Assembly (NCBI RefSeq): GCF_023734135.1
Contig: NZ_AP025730.1
Location: forward strand, 310,001 to 374,000
Reading direction: 5' to 3'
Origin: Sphaerotilus microaerophilus
GTDB lineage: Bacteria > Pseudomonadota > Gammaproteobacteria > Burkholderiales > Burkholderiaceae_C
Length of the DNA stretch: 64,000 bases
Part shown: in pieces, positions 1-8,390 of the stretch
How the letters are laid out: each line of letters starts with the position of its first letter
How positions within the stretch are numbered: the first letter of the stretch is position 1
Made by a program: the position numbers and the translations under genes
The notes under the pieces: generated by a model
Database searches by the model: none
Seen by the model: the letters and a program-made list of their open reading frames with translations, nothing else
Told to the model about the DNA's origin: nothing

Positions 1-2
1 GT

Positions 3-1115
3 CTCCAGCAGGCCCAGGCTGCGGCGCAGCGCTCGGCGGACACCGCTCAAGACAACCGCGACCTGGCGGTCGCGCTGGACGAACTTGGCAAGCTACTCGC
101 CGCCCAGGGCGACGGCGTCGGCGCCCGCGCACGCTTCGAGGAGAGCCTGGACATCTTTCGGCACCTGGCCGCGGTCAACCCCAGCCTCGACGTCTACCAG
201 CGCGACTTCGCCCACATGCTGCGCAGGCTGGGCGACCTGCTCATCCGCCAGGGTGAGCTCGCTGCCGCCCGCGTGCACCTGCAAGGCAGCCTGGCGATCC
301 GCCAGCGCCTCGCCGCCGCCAACCCCGGTTCGGCCGATGACCAACGCGACCACAGCCTCATCCTGAGCAAGCTGGGCGACCTGCTGCTCGCCGAGGGTGA
401 TCCCGCTGCCGCCCGAGCGCACTTCGAGGACAGCCTGGCCATCACGCGGCGCCTGGCCGCCGCACACCCCGGCTCGGCCAACGCGCAGCGCGACCTCAGC
501 ATCGGTCTGGAGCGGCTCGGCGACCGGCTCCTCGCCCAGCGGGATCTGGCCGGCGCCCGTGCGCTCTTCGAGGAAGATCTGGCCATCTCCCAGCGCCTGG
601 CCGCGGCCGACCCCGGCTCCGCCAGCGCGCAGCGCGACCTCAGTGTCAGCCTCAACAAGATCGGTGACCTGCTCCTCGCCCAACGCGACTTCTCAGGCGC
701 CCGCGCGCGGTTTCAGGACAGCCTGGCCATCCGCCAGCGCCTGGCCGCCGCCGACCCCGCATCGGCGACCGCACAGCGCGATGTCAGAATCAACCAGAAC
801 AGGCTCGGCGACCTGCTGTTTGGCCAGGGCGACCTCGCCGGCGCCCACACCCACTTTCAGGCCAGCCTCGCCATCGCCCAGCGCCTGGCCGCCGCCGACC
901 CCAGCTCGGCGCAGGCGCAGGCGCAACGCGAAGTCTGGCTGACGATGTGGCGGCTGCGGCAGCTGCCGGACAGCGGTATCACCTGGGCGCAGATCGCCCA
1001 GGCCATCGAGGCCCAGCAGGCGCGCGGCACGCTCCTGCCGGGGGACCAGCGCTACCTCGACGACGCCCGGCAACGCGCCCAGCGCGAACAGGCCCCGAGC
1101 GCCAAGCCGCCCTGA
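3..1115 (+). CDS. 48-residue repeat (TPR-like) protein, 5' end outside window
   Basis: The frame is open to the left edge, so the start lies outside the window; about 370 residues are visible. They form six tandem 48-residue repeats of the type LGDLLxAQGDLAGARxxFQ followed by LAIxQRLAAADPxSAxxQRD, helical repeats of the tetratricopeptide class but longer than the usual 34 residues. A non-repeat cap of about 50 residues follows, containing the motif GTLLPGDQRYLDDAR. The next gene is a paralog with the same repeats and the same cap, so the two look like a tandem duplication. Such repeats usually serve as protein-binding scaffolds. No catalytic motif is visible in this part. The role is inferred only from context: the downstream paralog is coupled to a TIR protein. 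Confidence 0.8.
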   Translation, partial: LQQAQAAAQRSADTAQDNRDLAVALDELGKLLAAQGDGVGARARFEESLDIFRHLAAVNPSLDVYQRDFAHMLRRLGDLLIRQGELAAARVHLQGSLAIRQRLAAANPGSADDQRDHSLILSKLGDLLLAEGDPAAARAHFEDSLAITRRLAAAHPGSANAQRDLSIGLERLGDRLLAQRDLAGARALFEEDLAISQRLAAADPGSASAQRDLSVSLNKIGDLLLAQRDFSGARARFQDSLAIRQRLAAADPASATAQRDVRINQNRLGDLLFGQGDLAGAHTHFQASLAIAQRLAAADPSSAQAQAQREVWLTMWRLRQLPDSGITWAQIAQAIEAQQARGTLLPGDQRYLDDARQRAQREQAPSAKPP

Positions 1116-1312
1116 CCGCTGCGCCCGCGCCTGCCCCCAAACCCGGCGCCGGCGCACCGGCCACCCTGGCCGCTCATGCCGCTCGGGCCGCGCATACCGC
1201 CCGTGCCGCCACATCGCCCGTCGAAACCGGCAATTTCACCCGGTTTACCGCTAAGCTGCCCCCCAAGGCGCCCACCCGACAGCGCCCGCACCCCGCAGCG
1301 GAGGAGCCCGGC

Positions 1313-3379
1313 ATGGCCAGCCACAGCAGCAGCAGCAGCAGCAGCGACAGCCTCAGCCACCCGACCGATCGGCCCAGCGGCCGCCCCCGGTTCGTCGCCT
1401 GGCGCCACGGCCATCGGTTCCAGGCGTCGCTGCCCCTGGCCCTCAGTAGCTGCCTGCTGACCACTGGCCTGCCCTGGCTGACGGCAGCGCTGGCCCCCGG
1501 CACTGCCCTGGCCGCCACCGCTGCGGCCACATCGATAGCCACCCGCGACCTCAGCGCCGACGCCAAGGCCGCCGCCGCCGAAACCGTCTTCAACGCCGCC
1601 GCCACGCTGGACGCCTTCAAGCGCGAAGCCGACGACCGCCTGCGCGGCCAGCGCCGCCAGATCGAAGGCCTGCAGACCCAGCTGAAGACGGCCGAGGCGC
1701 AGCGCCAGACCGACATCGCCGCCCTGCGCAGCGAACTCGCCCAGGCCCAGGAACGCTTCGTCGCCGAACTGGCCGCGCGCGACCGCGCCTACGCCCGCGA
1801 GATCGCGGTGTTCCGCCGCACGGTCGAGGACATCGCCGCCACACCCGAAGGGGCCGAAGCTTTGCGCGTCTACAACGCCGGCGAGGAGGTCAAGGCCCTG
1901 GGCATGCTGCGCCGGCTCGCCGACGCCCGCCGCCAAGCCCGGGAGGTGCGCAACAACATCGAGACCGCCGCCGACTACCGCAAGGAAGCCATGCTGGCGC
2001 TGGACGCCCGCAACAAGGGCAAGCTGACCACACGGGACGTGATCGCCAAGTTCGAGGAAGTGACCCAGCTCGATCCCGGACTTCACTGGGATTGGGTGGA
2101 GCTGGGGCGGCTCTACAACGACGCTGGGCAGTTGGACAAGGCCAAGACCGCCGCCCAGCGGTCGGTGGAGGCATCCAGTACAGACCGGGACCGCTCTGTC
2201 GCATTGAACGAACTCGGTCGGGTGATGTTCACCCAGGGCGACCTCGCTGGCGCCCGCGCGTGGTTTCAGGAGAGCCTGGACATCGCCAAGCGCCTAGCCG
2301 CTGCCGACCCCAGTTCGGCCACCCTGCATCACGACGTGAGTGTCAGTCTCATCAAGCTCGGAGATGTGCTCTTCGCCCAGGGGGATCTCGCTGGCGCCCG
2401 CGCGCGCTTTCAGGACAGTTCGGACATCCACCTGCACCTGGCTGCGGCAGACCCGAGTTCGGCCAACCTGCAACGCGATGTCAGTGTCAGCCTGATCAGG
2501 CTCGGCGACGTGCTGGCCGCCCAAGGTGATCTGAACAGCGCCCGTGCGCGTTTTCAAGACAGCCTGGCTATCCGCCAGCGTCTGGCCGCCGCCGACCCGA
2601 GTTCAGCCAGCATCCAGCGTGATGTCTGTGTCAGCCTGGACAGGCTCGGCTATGTACTCATCACTCAGGGCGACTTGGCCGGCGCCCTCGCACACATTCG
2701 GGACAGCTCGGACATCCTCAAGCGTTTGGCCGCTGCCGACCCGAGTTCGGCCAGCCTGCAGCGCGATGTCAGCGTCAGTCAGGACAGCCTGGGCGACGTA
2801 CTCATCGCCCAGGGCGATCTGGCCGGTGCCCGCGCGAGGTTTCAGGACAGCCTGGACATCCGCCAGCGCCTGGCCACCGCCAGCCCGAGTTCAGCCAGCT
2901 TGCAACGCGATGTCAGCATCAGTTTGAACCGGCTCGGCCATGTGCTCATCGCCCAGGGCGACCTCGGCGGCGCCCGCGCGCGGTTTCAGGACAGCCTGGA
3001 CATCGCCAAGCGCCTGGCCGCCGCCGACCCCAGTTCGGCCGAGTTGCAGCGCGCTGTCAGCATCAGCCTGATCAAACTTGGCGACGTGCACATCGCCCAG
3101 GGCGACCTCGCCGGTGCCCGCACGCGGTTTCAGGACAGCCTGGACATACGCAAGCGACTGGCCGAAGCCGACCCCAGTTCGGCAGAGTCGCAGCGGGATC
3201 TGGTGGTGTCTCTGGTGAAATTGGCGCAGGTTCCGGGCAGCGGTGTACGTTGGAGACAGGTGGCCGAGCAGGTCGAACGGATGCGCCTGCGGGGCATCCT
3301 CGCGCCCGGCGATATCTGGATGGTGGAGGAGTCGCGCAAAGAGGCGGCCGAACAGGACGGAAGCAGCAAACAGCCATGA
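1313..3379 (+). CDS. Coiled-coil and 48-residue repeat (TPR-like) protein with N-terminal membrane/signal segment
   Basis: The product has 688 residues. I chose the ATG at 1313 because GGAGGA lies 6 bases upstream; the open frame runs further back without a better start. Order: a Ser-rich N terminus encoded by (AGC)7 at 1325-1345, a hydrophobic segment at about residues 40-70 (signal peptide or anchor), a charged coiled coil at about 80-165 rich in Gln, Glu and Arg, one degenerate TPR, then seven 48-residue repeats (LGDVLIAQGDLAGARARFQ...). The C-terminal cap resembles that of the preceding gene (GILAPGDIWMVEESR). Its stop overlaps the start of the TIR gene as ATGA, which suggests translational coupling and a joint function. 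If the hydrophobic segment is a signal, the repeats face the periplasm. Function is unknown. Confidence 0.85.
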   Translation: MASHSSSSSSSDSLSHPTDRPSGRPRFVAWRHGHRFQASLPLALSSCLLTTGLPWLTAALAPGTALAATAAATSIATRDLSADAKAAAAETVFNAAATLDAFKREADDRLRGQRRQIEGLQTQLKTAEAQRQTDIAALRSELAQAQERFVAELAARDRAYAREIAVFRRTVEDIAATPEGAEALRVYNAGEEVKALGMLRRLADARRQAREVRNNIETAADYRKEAMLALDARNKGKLTTRDVIAKFEEVTQLDPGLHWDWVELGRLYNDAGQLDKAKTAAQRSVEASSTDRDRSVALNELGRVMFTQGDLAGARAWFQESLDIAKRLAAADPSSATLHHDVSVSLIKLGDVLFAQGDLAGARARFQDSSDIHLHLAAADPSSANLQRDVSVSLIRLGDVLAAQGDLNSARARFQDSLAIRQRLAAADPSSASIQRDVCVSLDRLGYVLITQGDLAGALAHIRDSSDILKRLAAADPSSASLQRDVSVSQDSLGDVLIAQGDLAGARARFQDSLDIRQRLATASPSSASLQRDVSISLNRLGHVLIAQGDLGGARARFQDSLDIAKRLAAADPSSAELQRAVSISLIKLGDVHIAQGDLAGARTRFQDSLDIRKRLAEADPSSAESQRDLVVSLVKLAQVPGSGVRWRQVAEQVERMRLRGILAPGDIWMVEESRKEAAEQDGSSKQP
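1325..1345 (+). repeat. (AGC)7 trinucleotide run
   Basis: Seven uninterrupted AGC units lie just after the start codon of the repeat protein and encode a run of Ser. Unit-number changes would stay in frame, so this would vary tail length and not switch the gene off. Confidence 0.8.
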
Positions 3380-4443
3380 CCGACGTCTTCCTCTCCTACA
3401 AACGCGACGACGAAGCCCGCGCCGGCCGTGTGGTGCAGGCGCTGCAGGCGCAGGGGCTGGAGGTCTGGTGGGACCGGGGGCTGCAGGCTGGCGGGAGCTG
3501 GCGCGCGCAGATCGAGGCCGAACTGGCTGCGGCGCGCTGTGTGGTGGTGCTGTGGACCCACGCCTCGGTGGGGCCAGAGGGCGGCTTCGTGAAGGACGAG
3601 GCCACCCGCGGGCTCAGGCGCCGGGCGCTGGTGCAGGTGCTGCTGGACCGGGTGGAGCTGCCCGTCGGGTTCGGGGAGGAACAGGCGATCGACTTGATCG
3701 GCTGGGGCCAGGGCCTGCGGCGCTCGGCACGCGACCCTTTCGTGCTCGATCTGGCCGCAGCCATCCGCGCCAAGCTGGACGGCCAGCCGGCGCCGAAGCC
3801 GCAGGGGCCGATGAAGCGCCTGCTGCACCGGGCCATGGCCGGCGGGATCAGCGCCGGGCTGGCGCTGGCGGCCGGGGCTTTTGCCACCAACGCGCTGAAC
3901 CTGCAGCAGCACCTGTGCACGCTGCCCCTGGCGCAACCGGGTTTGTCGGATGCCTGCGGTGCGGCCGGGCTGGGCGGCCGGCCGCACCAGGCGCTGCGCC
4001 TGGCCCAGGAGAAGGAGCAGCAGGCCTGGGCCGCGCTGCCGGCGGGCGACTGTGCGGCCCTGCGGCGCTTCGTCGGCGACTGGCCCGGCGGCCTGCACCG
4101 GCCGGAGGCGGATGCGCGGCTGACCGCCCGCAGCCTCACACGCACGGAGCGCTGGGAGCCGAAGGAAGTGCGGATCTCGCAGTACCTGAGCGACAACAAG
4201 ACCGGCGCCACCACCGAAGCCCGCGCCCGCGAACAGGCCCTGGCCGCCGGCCAGCGTGACGCCGAGCAGCGCTGCCGGCTCTACCCGGGCGGCCACCACC
4301 GCTTCGTCGGCGCGGTGGCCGAGGCGGGCGACTGGAGCTGCCATCGCGAAGCGGCCGGCTGGTTCTGCCGCGCGCAGGGCACGGCGGTCTGCCGGATGGA
4401 GGAGCGGGTGGAGACGGAGTTGGAGCGCTGCGGGGGCGGGTGA
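3376..4443 (+). CDS. TIR-domain transmembrane protein
   Basis: The product has 355 residues. The N terminus (MTDVFLSYKRDDEA) begins a bacterial TIR domain of about 135 residues with the usual landmarks: FLSYKR, LEVWWDRG (about 28-35), CVVVLW (55-60) and VKDEA, where E75 aligns with the catalytic glutamate of NAD-cleaving TIR domains. One transmembrane helix follows at about 155-175. The C-terminal half has about nine cysteines and a segment (RRFVGDWPGG) resembling short repeats found in other effector-linked proteins. The layout suggests a cytoplasmic TIR domain and a disulfide-rich periplasmic sensor region. The start overlaps the upstream repeat-protein stop (ATGA). TIR proteins act as NADases in anti-phage systems or as adaptors. 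Which applies here is inference. Confidence 0.88.
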   Translation: MTDVFLSYKRDDEARAGRVVQALQAQGLEVWWDRGLQAGGSWRAQIEAELAAARCVVVLWTHASVGPEGGFVKDEATRGLRRRALVQVLLDRVELPVGFGEEQAIDLIGWGQGLRRSARDPFVLDLAAAIRAKLDGQPAPKPQGPMKRLLHRAMAGGISAGLALAAGAFATNALNLQQHLCTLPLAQPGLSDACGAAGLGGRPHQALRLAQEKEQQAWAALPAGDCAALRRFVGDWPGGLHRPEADARLTARSLTRTERWEPKEVRISQYLSDNKTGATTEARAREQALAAGQRDAEQRCRLYPGGHHRFVGAVAEAGDWSCHREAAGWFCRAQGTAVCRMEERVETELERCGGG

Positions 4444-4592
4444 GGCGCGGCGAGAGCGCAATCCACGGCCGTCGTTGGCGCCGCTTCGCACGGCCTGCCG
4501 CGACGGCACTGCAGACGAAATCAGGGACGAATGGGACAATCTCCGTCCGACGCACAAGCTCCTGCCAGCCGACGCGCCGGCCCTTCTGAACC

Positions 4593-5741
4593 ATGGAACG
4601 CATCCAGGCCATCAATCCCGACCGCATCCTCTGGTGCTGTGCCGACCGCGGCATCACCCCGGAGACGATGGCGGCCGACCTGGGCCTGGCTGCGACCACC
4701 CTGGAGCGGGCACTGACAGGGGGTGAAGGGCTGACGCTGGCCCAGCTGCGCAAGGTGGCCGCGTACTTCGGCCGCGGACTGCTGTTCTTCCTCGACCCGG
4801 CGCCGGTGCAGGCCGAGCAGGTGCACACCCCGGAGTTCCGCACGCTGGCGAACCAGAAGCCGGACCTGTCTGCGACGCTCAAAGCGCTGATCGAACGTAC
4901 CGAGCGCCAGCGGGACATCTACCTGAGCCTGCGCGAGGACCTCGATGTGGAGGACTTCCCGGCCTTCGACCCGCCCGCGCTGGGCCGCCGGCAACCCGCC
5001 GCGGCTGCAGCCGTGGCCCGCAGCTGGCTGGGCCTGGGTGAGCGCAACGACTTCGAGCGCTACCGACAGGCCATCGAGGCGCAGGGCATCCTGGTGTTCC
5101 GCAGCAATGGCTACGCGGGCCAGTGGCAGATCCCGAAGGACAGCCCGATCCTGGGCTTTTGCCTGTATCACCGCGAATGCCCTGTCATCGTGGTGAAGAA
5201 GCAGGCGGCCGAGGCCCAGCAGGTGTTCACGCTGATGCACGAGCTGGGGCACCTGCTGCTGCGCCAGGCCAGCTCGATCGACGATGACCACGACCTGCAT
5301 GTGGCGCACGGAGACGAACGCGAGGCCAATGCCTTCGCCGGGCACCTGCTTGTGCCGGACACCTTCCTGCGCCGCATCGACGCCACCGGCCAGCCCGCGG
5401 CGGTGGAGGAGTTCGACCGCTGGCTGGAGCCGCATCGCCGCGCCTGGGGCGTGAGCGGCGAGGTGATCGTGCGCCGACTGCTCGATGCCGGTCGGCTATC
5501 GCCCGAGGACTACCGGGCCTACCGCGGCTGGAAGGCCGCCCAGACCTTTGCGGAAGACGACGGCGGCAACCGGACCTGGCGGCACCGGGAGCCCCGGCAC
5601 ATCTTCGGCGACCGCTTCGTGCGCTCGGTGCTGGACGCGTTGGCCGCCCACCAGATCAGCCTGCCCAAGGCGAGCAGCTACCTGGACGGACTGAAGATCG
5701 CCGACCTGCACAAGCTGGAGCGCCACTGTGCAGGTGCTTGA
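4593..5741 (+). CDS. HTH and ImmA/IrrE-type zinc protease (antitoxin-like)
   Basis: The product has 382 residues. An N-terminal helix-turn-helix-like region (about 8-68: PDRILWCCADRGITPETMA) is followed by a linker and a zinc-metallopeptidase domain with HELGH at 216-220 and a downstream EREANAFAGHLLVP segment at about 242-255, the signature of the ImmA/IrrE (COG2856) family. The end overlaps the next gene by 14 bases. In known systems such proteins are regulators or antitoxins, sometimes cleaving a partner repressor, and they are repeatedly found next to PIN-like DUF4411 genes. The most likely role is antitoxin and regulator of the following toxin. The stretch 4444-4592 upstream is its promoter region; no distinct motif was recognised there. 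Confidence 0.88.
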   Translation: MERIQAINPDRILWCCADRGITPETMAADLGLAATTLERALTGGEGLTLAQLRKVAAYFGRGLLFFLDPAPVQAEQVHTPEFRTLANQKPDLSATLKALIERTERQRDIYLSLREDLDVEDFPAFDPPALGRRQPAAAAAVARSWLGLGERNDFERYRQAIEAQGILVFRSNGYAGQWQIPKDSPILGFCLYHRECPVIVVKKQAAEAQQVFTLMHELGHLLLRQASSIDDDHDLHVAHGDEREANAFAGHLLVPDTFLRRIDATGQPAAVEEFDRWLEPHRRAWGVSGEVIVRRLLDAGRLSPEDYRAYRGWKAAQTFAEDDGGNRTWRHREPRHIFGDRFVRSVLDALAAHQISLPKASSYLDGLKIADLHKLERHCAGA

Positions 5742-6207
5742 CGCGTCAGCAGTCATCTACGCCTGGGACAACTATCCGCCCGAACAGCTGCCGGGCATAT
5801 GGGACTGGCTCGCCGAAGAGATCCGCCAGACACGGCTGGTGATCCCTGATGTGGCCTTGGATGAGGTTGGGCACAAAATTCCCGAATGCCGGGCATGGCT
5901 GAGGGCGCAGCAGATCCACATCCTGCCGACCAGCGAGGCGGTGCTGCTGGAGGCCCTGCGGCTCAAGACGCTGATCGGCGTCGACGGTGAGCGCTACAAC
6001 CCCAAGGGGGTGGACGAGAACGACTTGATCATCGTCGCCTCGGCACGGCTGTTCGGCAGCGAGCTGATCTCCAACGAGGCGCGTCAGGCCGGGCAACAAG
6101 TTCCCGCCAAGTGCAAGATCCCGGCGGTCTGCGCGATGGCACAAGTCGATGTGCGTTGCCTGAACTTCCTGGAGTACCTTAAGCGGTCGGGGCGAGTCTT
6201 CAGGTAG
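5728..6207 (+). CDS. DUF4411 family PIN-like protein (putative toxin)
   Basis: The product has 159 residues and starts with GTG at 5728 inside the end of the protease gene. Conserved acidic residues typical of PIN-like nucleases are visible: VLDASAVIYAW at the N terminus, PDVALDEVG at about 39-47 and VDENDLIIVASA near 103-114, which fits DUF4411. PIN-domain toxins are metal-dependent RNases. The overlap with an ImmA/IrrE-type gene is the typical type II toxin-antitoxin arrangement for this family. The order here is antitoxin first. The gene ends 36 bases before the convergent anti-sigma gene. Confidence 0.85.
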   Translation: MQVLDASAVIYAWDNYPPEQLPGIWDWLAEEIRQTRLVIPDVALDEVGHKIPECRAWLRAQQIHILPTSEAVLLEALRLKTLIGVDGERYNPKGVDENDLIIVASARLFGSELISNEARQAGQQVPAKCKIPAVCAMAQVDVRCLNFLEYLKRSGRVFR

Positions 6208-6243
6208 GCATCCGAGCGCCGTGCTCCAGCCGGGGGCCTGCTC

Positions 6244-6984
6244 TCAAGTGCCCAACGCCACCGCCCGCCCGATGTAGAGCACCGGGCCGGTCGGGCGGCC
6301 GAGGGTGGAGCCGCCGGGGGGTTCGAGGGTGATCTCGAAGAGCTGGTCGGGCTGCAGGTCCGGCAGTTGCTGCAGGGGCAGGGAGGTGACTCCGCCGGCC
6401 GGTACCAAGCCGAGCGAGCGGGGGCCGGCCGCACCCGGGGCCTTGGTCCAGAACTGCAGCACGCGACCGGGTGGCACCTGGAAGTCCGCGCGCAGCGGCA
6501 CCAGGCGCAACTCGCCATCCCTGCCGCGCACCTGGGTCATCTCCACCACCCAGCCGTTGCCGCCGCCGCGCGGATCCTGCAGCACCGCGACATAGCGGAT
6601 CTCCGGGGCCGGCGGCAGGGCTTCACGCAGCGCCAGGGTGCTGCCCAGCACCAGCACCGCGGCCACCGCCACGCTGGTCAGGCCCTGCCAGAGGCCCAGG
6701 CGCTGCCACCAGCGCGGCCACGCCGGACCTGGCCCGGCCGGCCGGGACGCCAGCGCGATGAGCCGCTCCTCCAGGCGTGCCCAGCCGCCGATCGGCAGGC
6801 GTTCGGCGGGCGGGCTGCGCCGGGTGAGGCCGAGCAGGCGGTCCTGCCAGTAGCCGACTTCGGCGCGCAGCCCGCCATCGCCGGCCAGGGTGCGCTCGAA
6901 GGCCTGCTGCTCATCGGGTGTGAGGGTGCCGAGCACATACTCGCCAGCGGCGGCGCTGCGGTCCTCAGCGGTGTCGAGCTTCAT
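6244..6984 (-). CDS. Anti-sigma factor, RskA-like (membrane)
   Basis: The product has 246 residues. The ATG at 6984 overlaps the stop of the sigma-factor gene (ATGA), which fixes the start; a GTG 9 bases upstream also exists. Residues about 8-60 (AAGEYVLGTLTPDEQQAFE) match the N-terminal sigma-binding region of anti-sigma-K (RskA) proteins. One transmembrane helix lies at about 100-120. The periplasmic C-terminal half (about 130-246) has the RskA features VVEMTQV, PPGRVLQFW and FEITLEPPGGS. It should hold the partner ECF sigma factor inactive at the membrane. The signal is unknown. Confidence 0.9.
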   Translation of the reverse strand: MKLDTAEDRSAAAGEYVLGTLTPDEQQAFERTLAGDGGLRAEVGYWQDRLLGLTRRSPPAERLPIGGWARLEERLIALASRPAGPGPAWPRWWQRLGLWQGLTSVAVAAVLVLGSTLALREALPPAPEIRYVAVLQDPRGGGNGWVVEMTQVRGRDGELRLVPLRADFQVPPGRVLQFWTKAPGAAGPRSLGLVPAGGVTSLPLQQLPDLQPDQLFEITLEPPGGSTLGRPTGPVLYIGRAVALGT

Positions 6985-7538
6985 GCCATGCACTCCCGCA
7001 GCGCGAGCAGCGAGCGGCGGATCCAGGCCTTGACGGTGCCCAGCGGGGTGGCCAGGCGCCGGGCGATCTGGTCGTGGGTGTAGCCGTCGACGAAGGCATG
7101 CAGCACGCAGGCGCGGCGCTCGGGCTCCAGACGCTCCAGGCAGCGCTCCAGACGATCGGTGTCCAACGGGTTCGCCTCCAGGGCTTCGTGCTGCGCCGAC
7201 TGGCGGGCGTCGGCCAGGTCACCCAACGCCTGCGGCTCCAGGACGTCCTCGATGCCCTCACGCCGCACCGCCTTGAGCGCCTGGTGGCGCACCACCGTGT
7301 AGATCCAGCCACGGCCGGATCCCAGGCTGGGGTCGAAGGTGGCCGCACGGCTCCAGACCTGCAGCATCGCGTCCTGGAAAACCTCCTCGGCGCGGGCCGG
7401 GTCGCGCACGATGCGCTGCACCACGCCGAGCAGCCAGCGGCCCTCGCGCTCGTAGATCACCCGCAGGGCAAAGCGCTCGCCGCGGGCACAGGCGGCCAGG
7501 GCGGCTTCGTGGTCCAGGGGCTCGGAGCGTTGGGGCAT
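6981..7538 (-). CDS. ECF-type RNA polymerase sigma factor
   Basis: The product has 185 residues, the usual size for an extracytoplasmic-function sigma factor. Region 2 is seen at about 22-90 (RDPARAEEVFQDAMLQVW, GWIYTVVRHQALKAVRR) and region 4 at about 130-182 (YTHDQIARRLATPLGTVKAWIRRSLLALRE, the -35-binding HTH). It is translationally coupled to the RskA-like anti-sigma gene, so the pair forms a membrane-signalled regulatory switch of the SigK/RskA kind. The DUF3455 lipoprotein gene lies upstream on the same strand and may be a target or part of the unit. Confidence 0.93.
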   Translation of the reverse strand: MPQRSEPLDHEAALAACARGERFALRVIYEREGRWLLGVVQRIVRDPARAEEVFQDAMLQVWSRAATFDPSLGSGRGWIYTVVRHQALKAVRREGIEDVLEPQALGDLADARQSAQHEALEANPLDTDRLERCLERLEPERRACVLHAFVDGYTHDQIARRLATPLGTVKAWIRRSLLALRECMA

Positions 7539-7633
7539 GGGCGCGGGAGGGGTGCGGGGGCAGCGGCCCGTGCCGCAGCGCGGGGCTCAGCGCCGCGCCG
7601 CCGTCACTCTCCCACACCGCCAAAGGCCCGGGT

Positions 7634-8212
7634 TCAGACGGGCTTCCAGAAGATGTAGTCGGCCTGGTACTGCACCACCTGGCGGCTGCCCTGCGCCATG
7701 CCGTTGCAGGCCGTCGCCGGGGCCACGCCGCCCCGGGTGGCCACGCGCTGGATGTAGCTCACGCCCAGCAGATCGCCCTTGCCGTCCAGGGACTTGGCCG
7801 GATTGGCCTTGACCAGTTGCAGCGGGATGTTGCCGCTGCCCGCCGGGGCGACCGCCAGCTGCGCACCGGTGAGGCTCGAACCGTCCTGTGCGGCCCAGGT
7901 GGCCGGCGGGCCGAAGTAGCTGCCCACCACCCGGCCCTGGCGCGAGCGCAGATCGGCCTTCGGACCGACGAAGACCCATTCGAAGGCATCGGCCGCACCC
8001 GCCTTGGCGCGGCACTCGTAGGTGATCTCGCCGACGCCGACGGTCTCCCAGGCCACGCGGTGGCCGGTGGGCACTTTGACCGCATCGGGGAGGATCTCCT
8101 GGCTGAACGGTGCGGCCATCGGCATCGATCCGGTGCCGGACATCGAACCGCAGGCAGCCAGGCCGGCGGTCACGAGGGTCAGGGAAAGCGGGGCAAGGCG
8201 AAGGGTCGACAT
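7634..8212 (-). CDS. DUF3455 domain lipoprotein
   Basis: The product has 192 residues from the ATG at 8212, which has AGGAG 6 bases upstream; the open frame continues further but without a good start. The N terminus is a lipoprotein signal with a lipobox (LVTAGLAACG). The rest matches the DUF3455 pattern: VPTGHRVAWETVGVGEITYEC, a central GSYFGPPATWAAQDGSSL segment, YIQRVATRGGVAP and the ending YQADYIFWKP. The biochemical function of DUF3455 is not known to me. It lies 95 bases upstream of the ECF sigma gene on the same strand. Confidence 0.85.
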   Translation of the reverse strand: MSTLRLAPLSLTLVTAGLAACGSMSGTGSMPMAAPFSQEILPDAVKVPTGHRVAWETVGVGEITYECRAKAGAADAFEWVFVGPKADLRSRQGRVVGSYFGPPATWAAQDGSSLTGAQLAVAPAGSGNIPLQLVKANPAKSLDGKGDLLGVSYIQRVATRGGVAPATACNGMAQGSRQVVQYQADYIFWKPV

Positions 8213-8390
8213 GAGGAGCTCCTGCGGGTTGGGGCGTTCGGCACGCCGGAATGGCGGCCTCACACCTGGCACTAGCCCGCCGCCCGCCGGCTGGATGCAG
8301 CCCAGATGCAAGCAATTGAAACCACCCCGACGCTCACGCGCTCGGCGCTTCTGGCCTATGCTGGGCTTTTCGTGCCGCCGAGGAGCCCAC

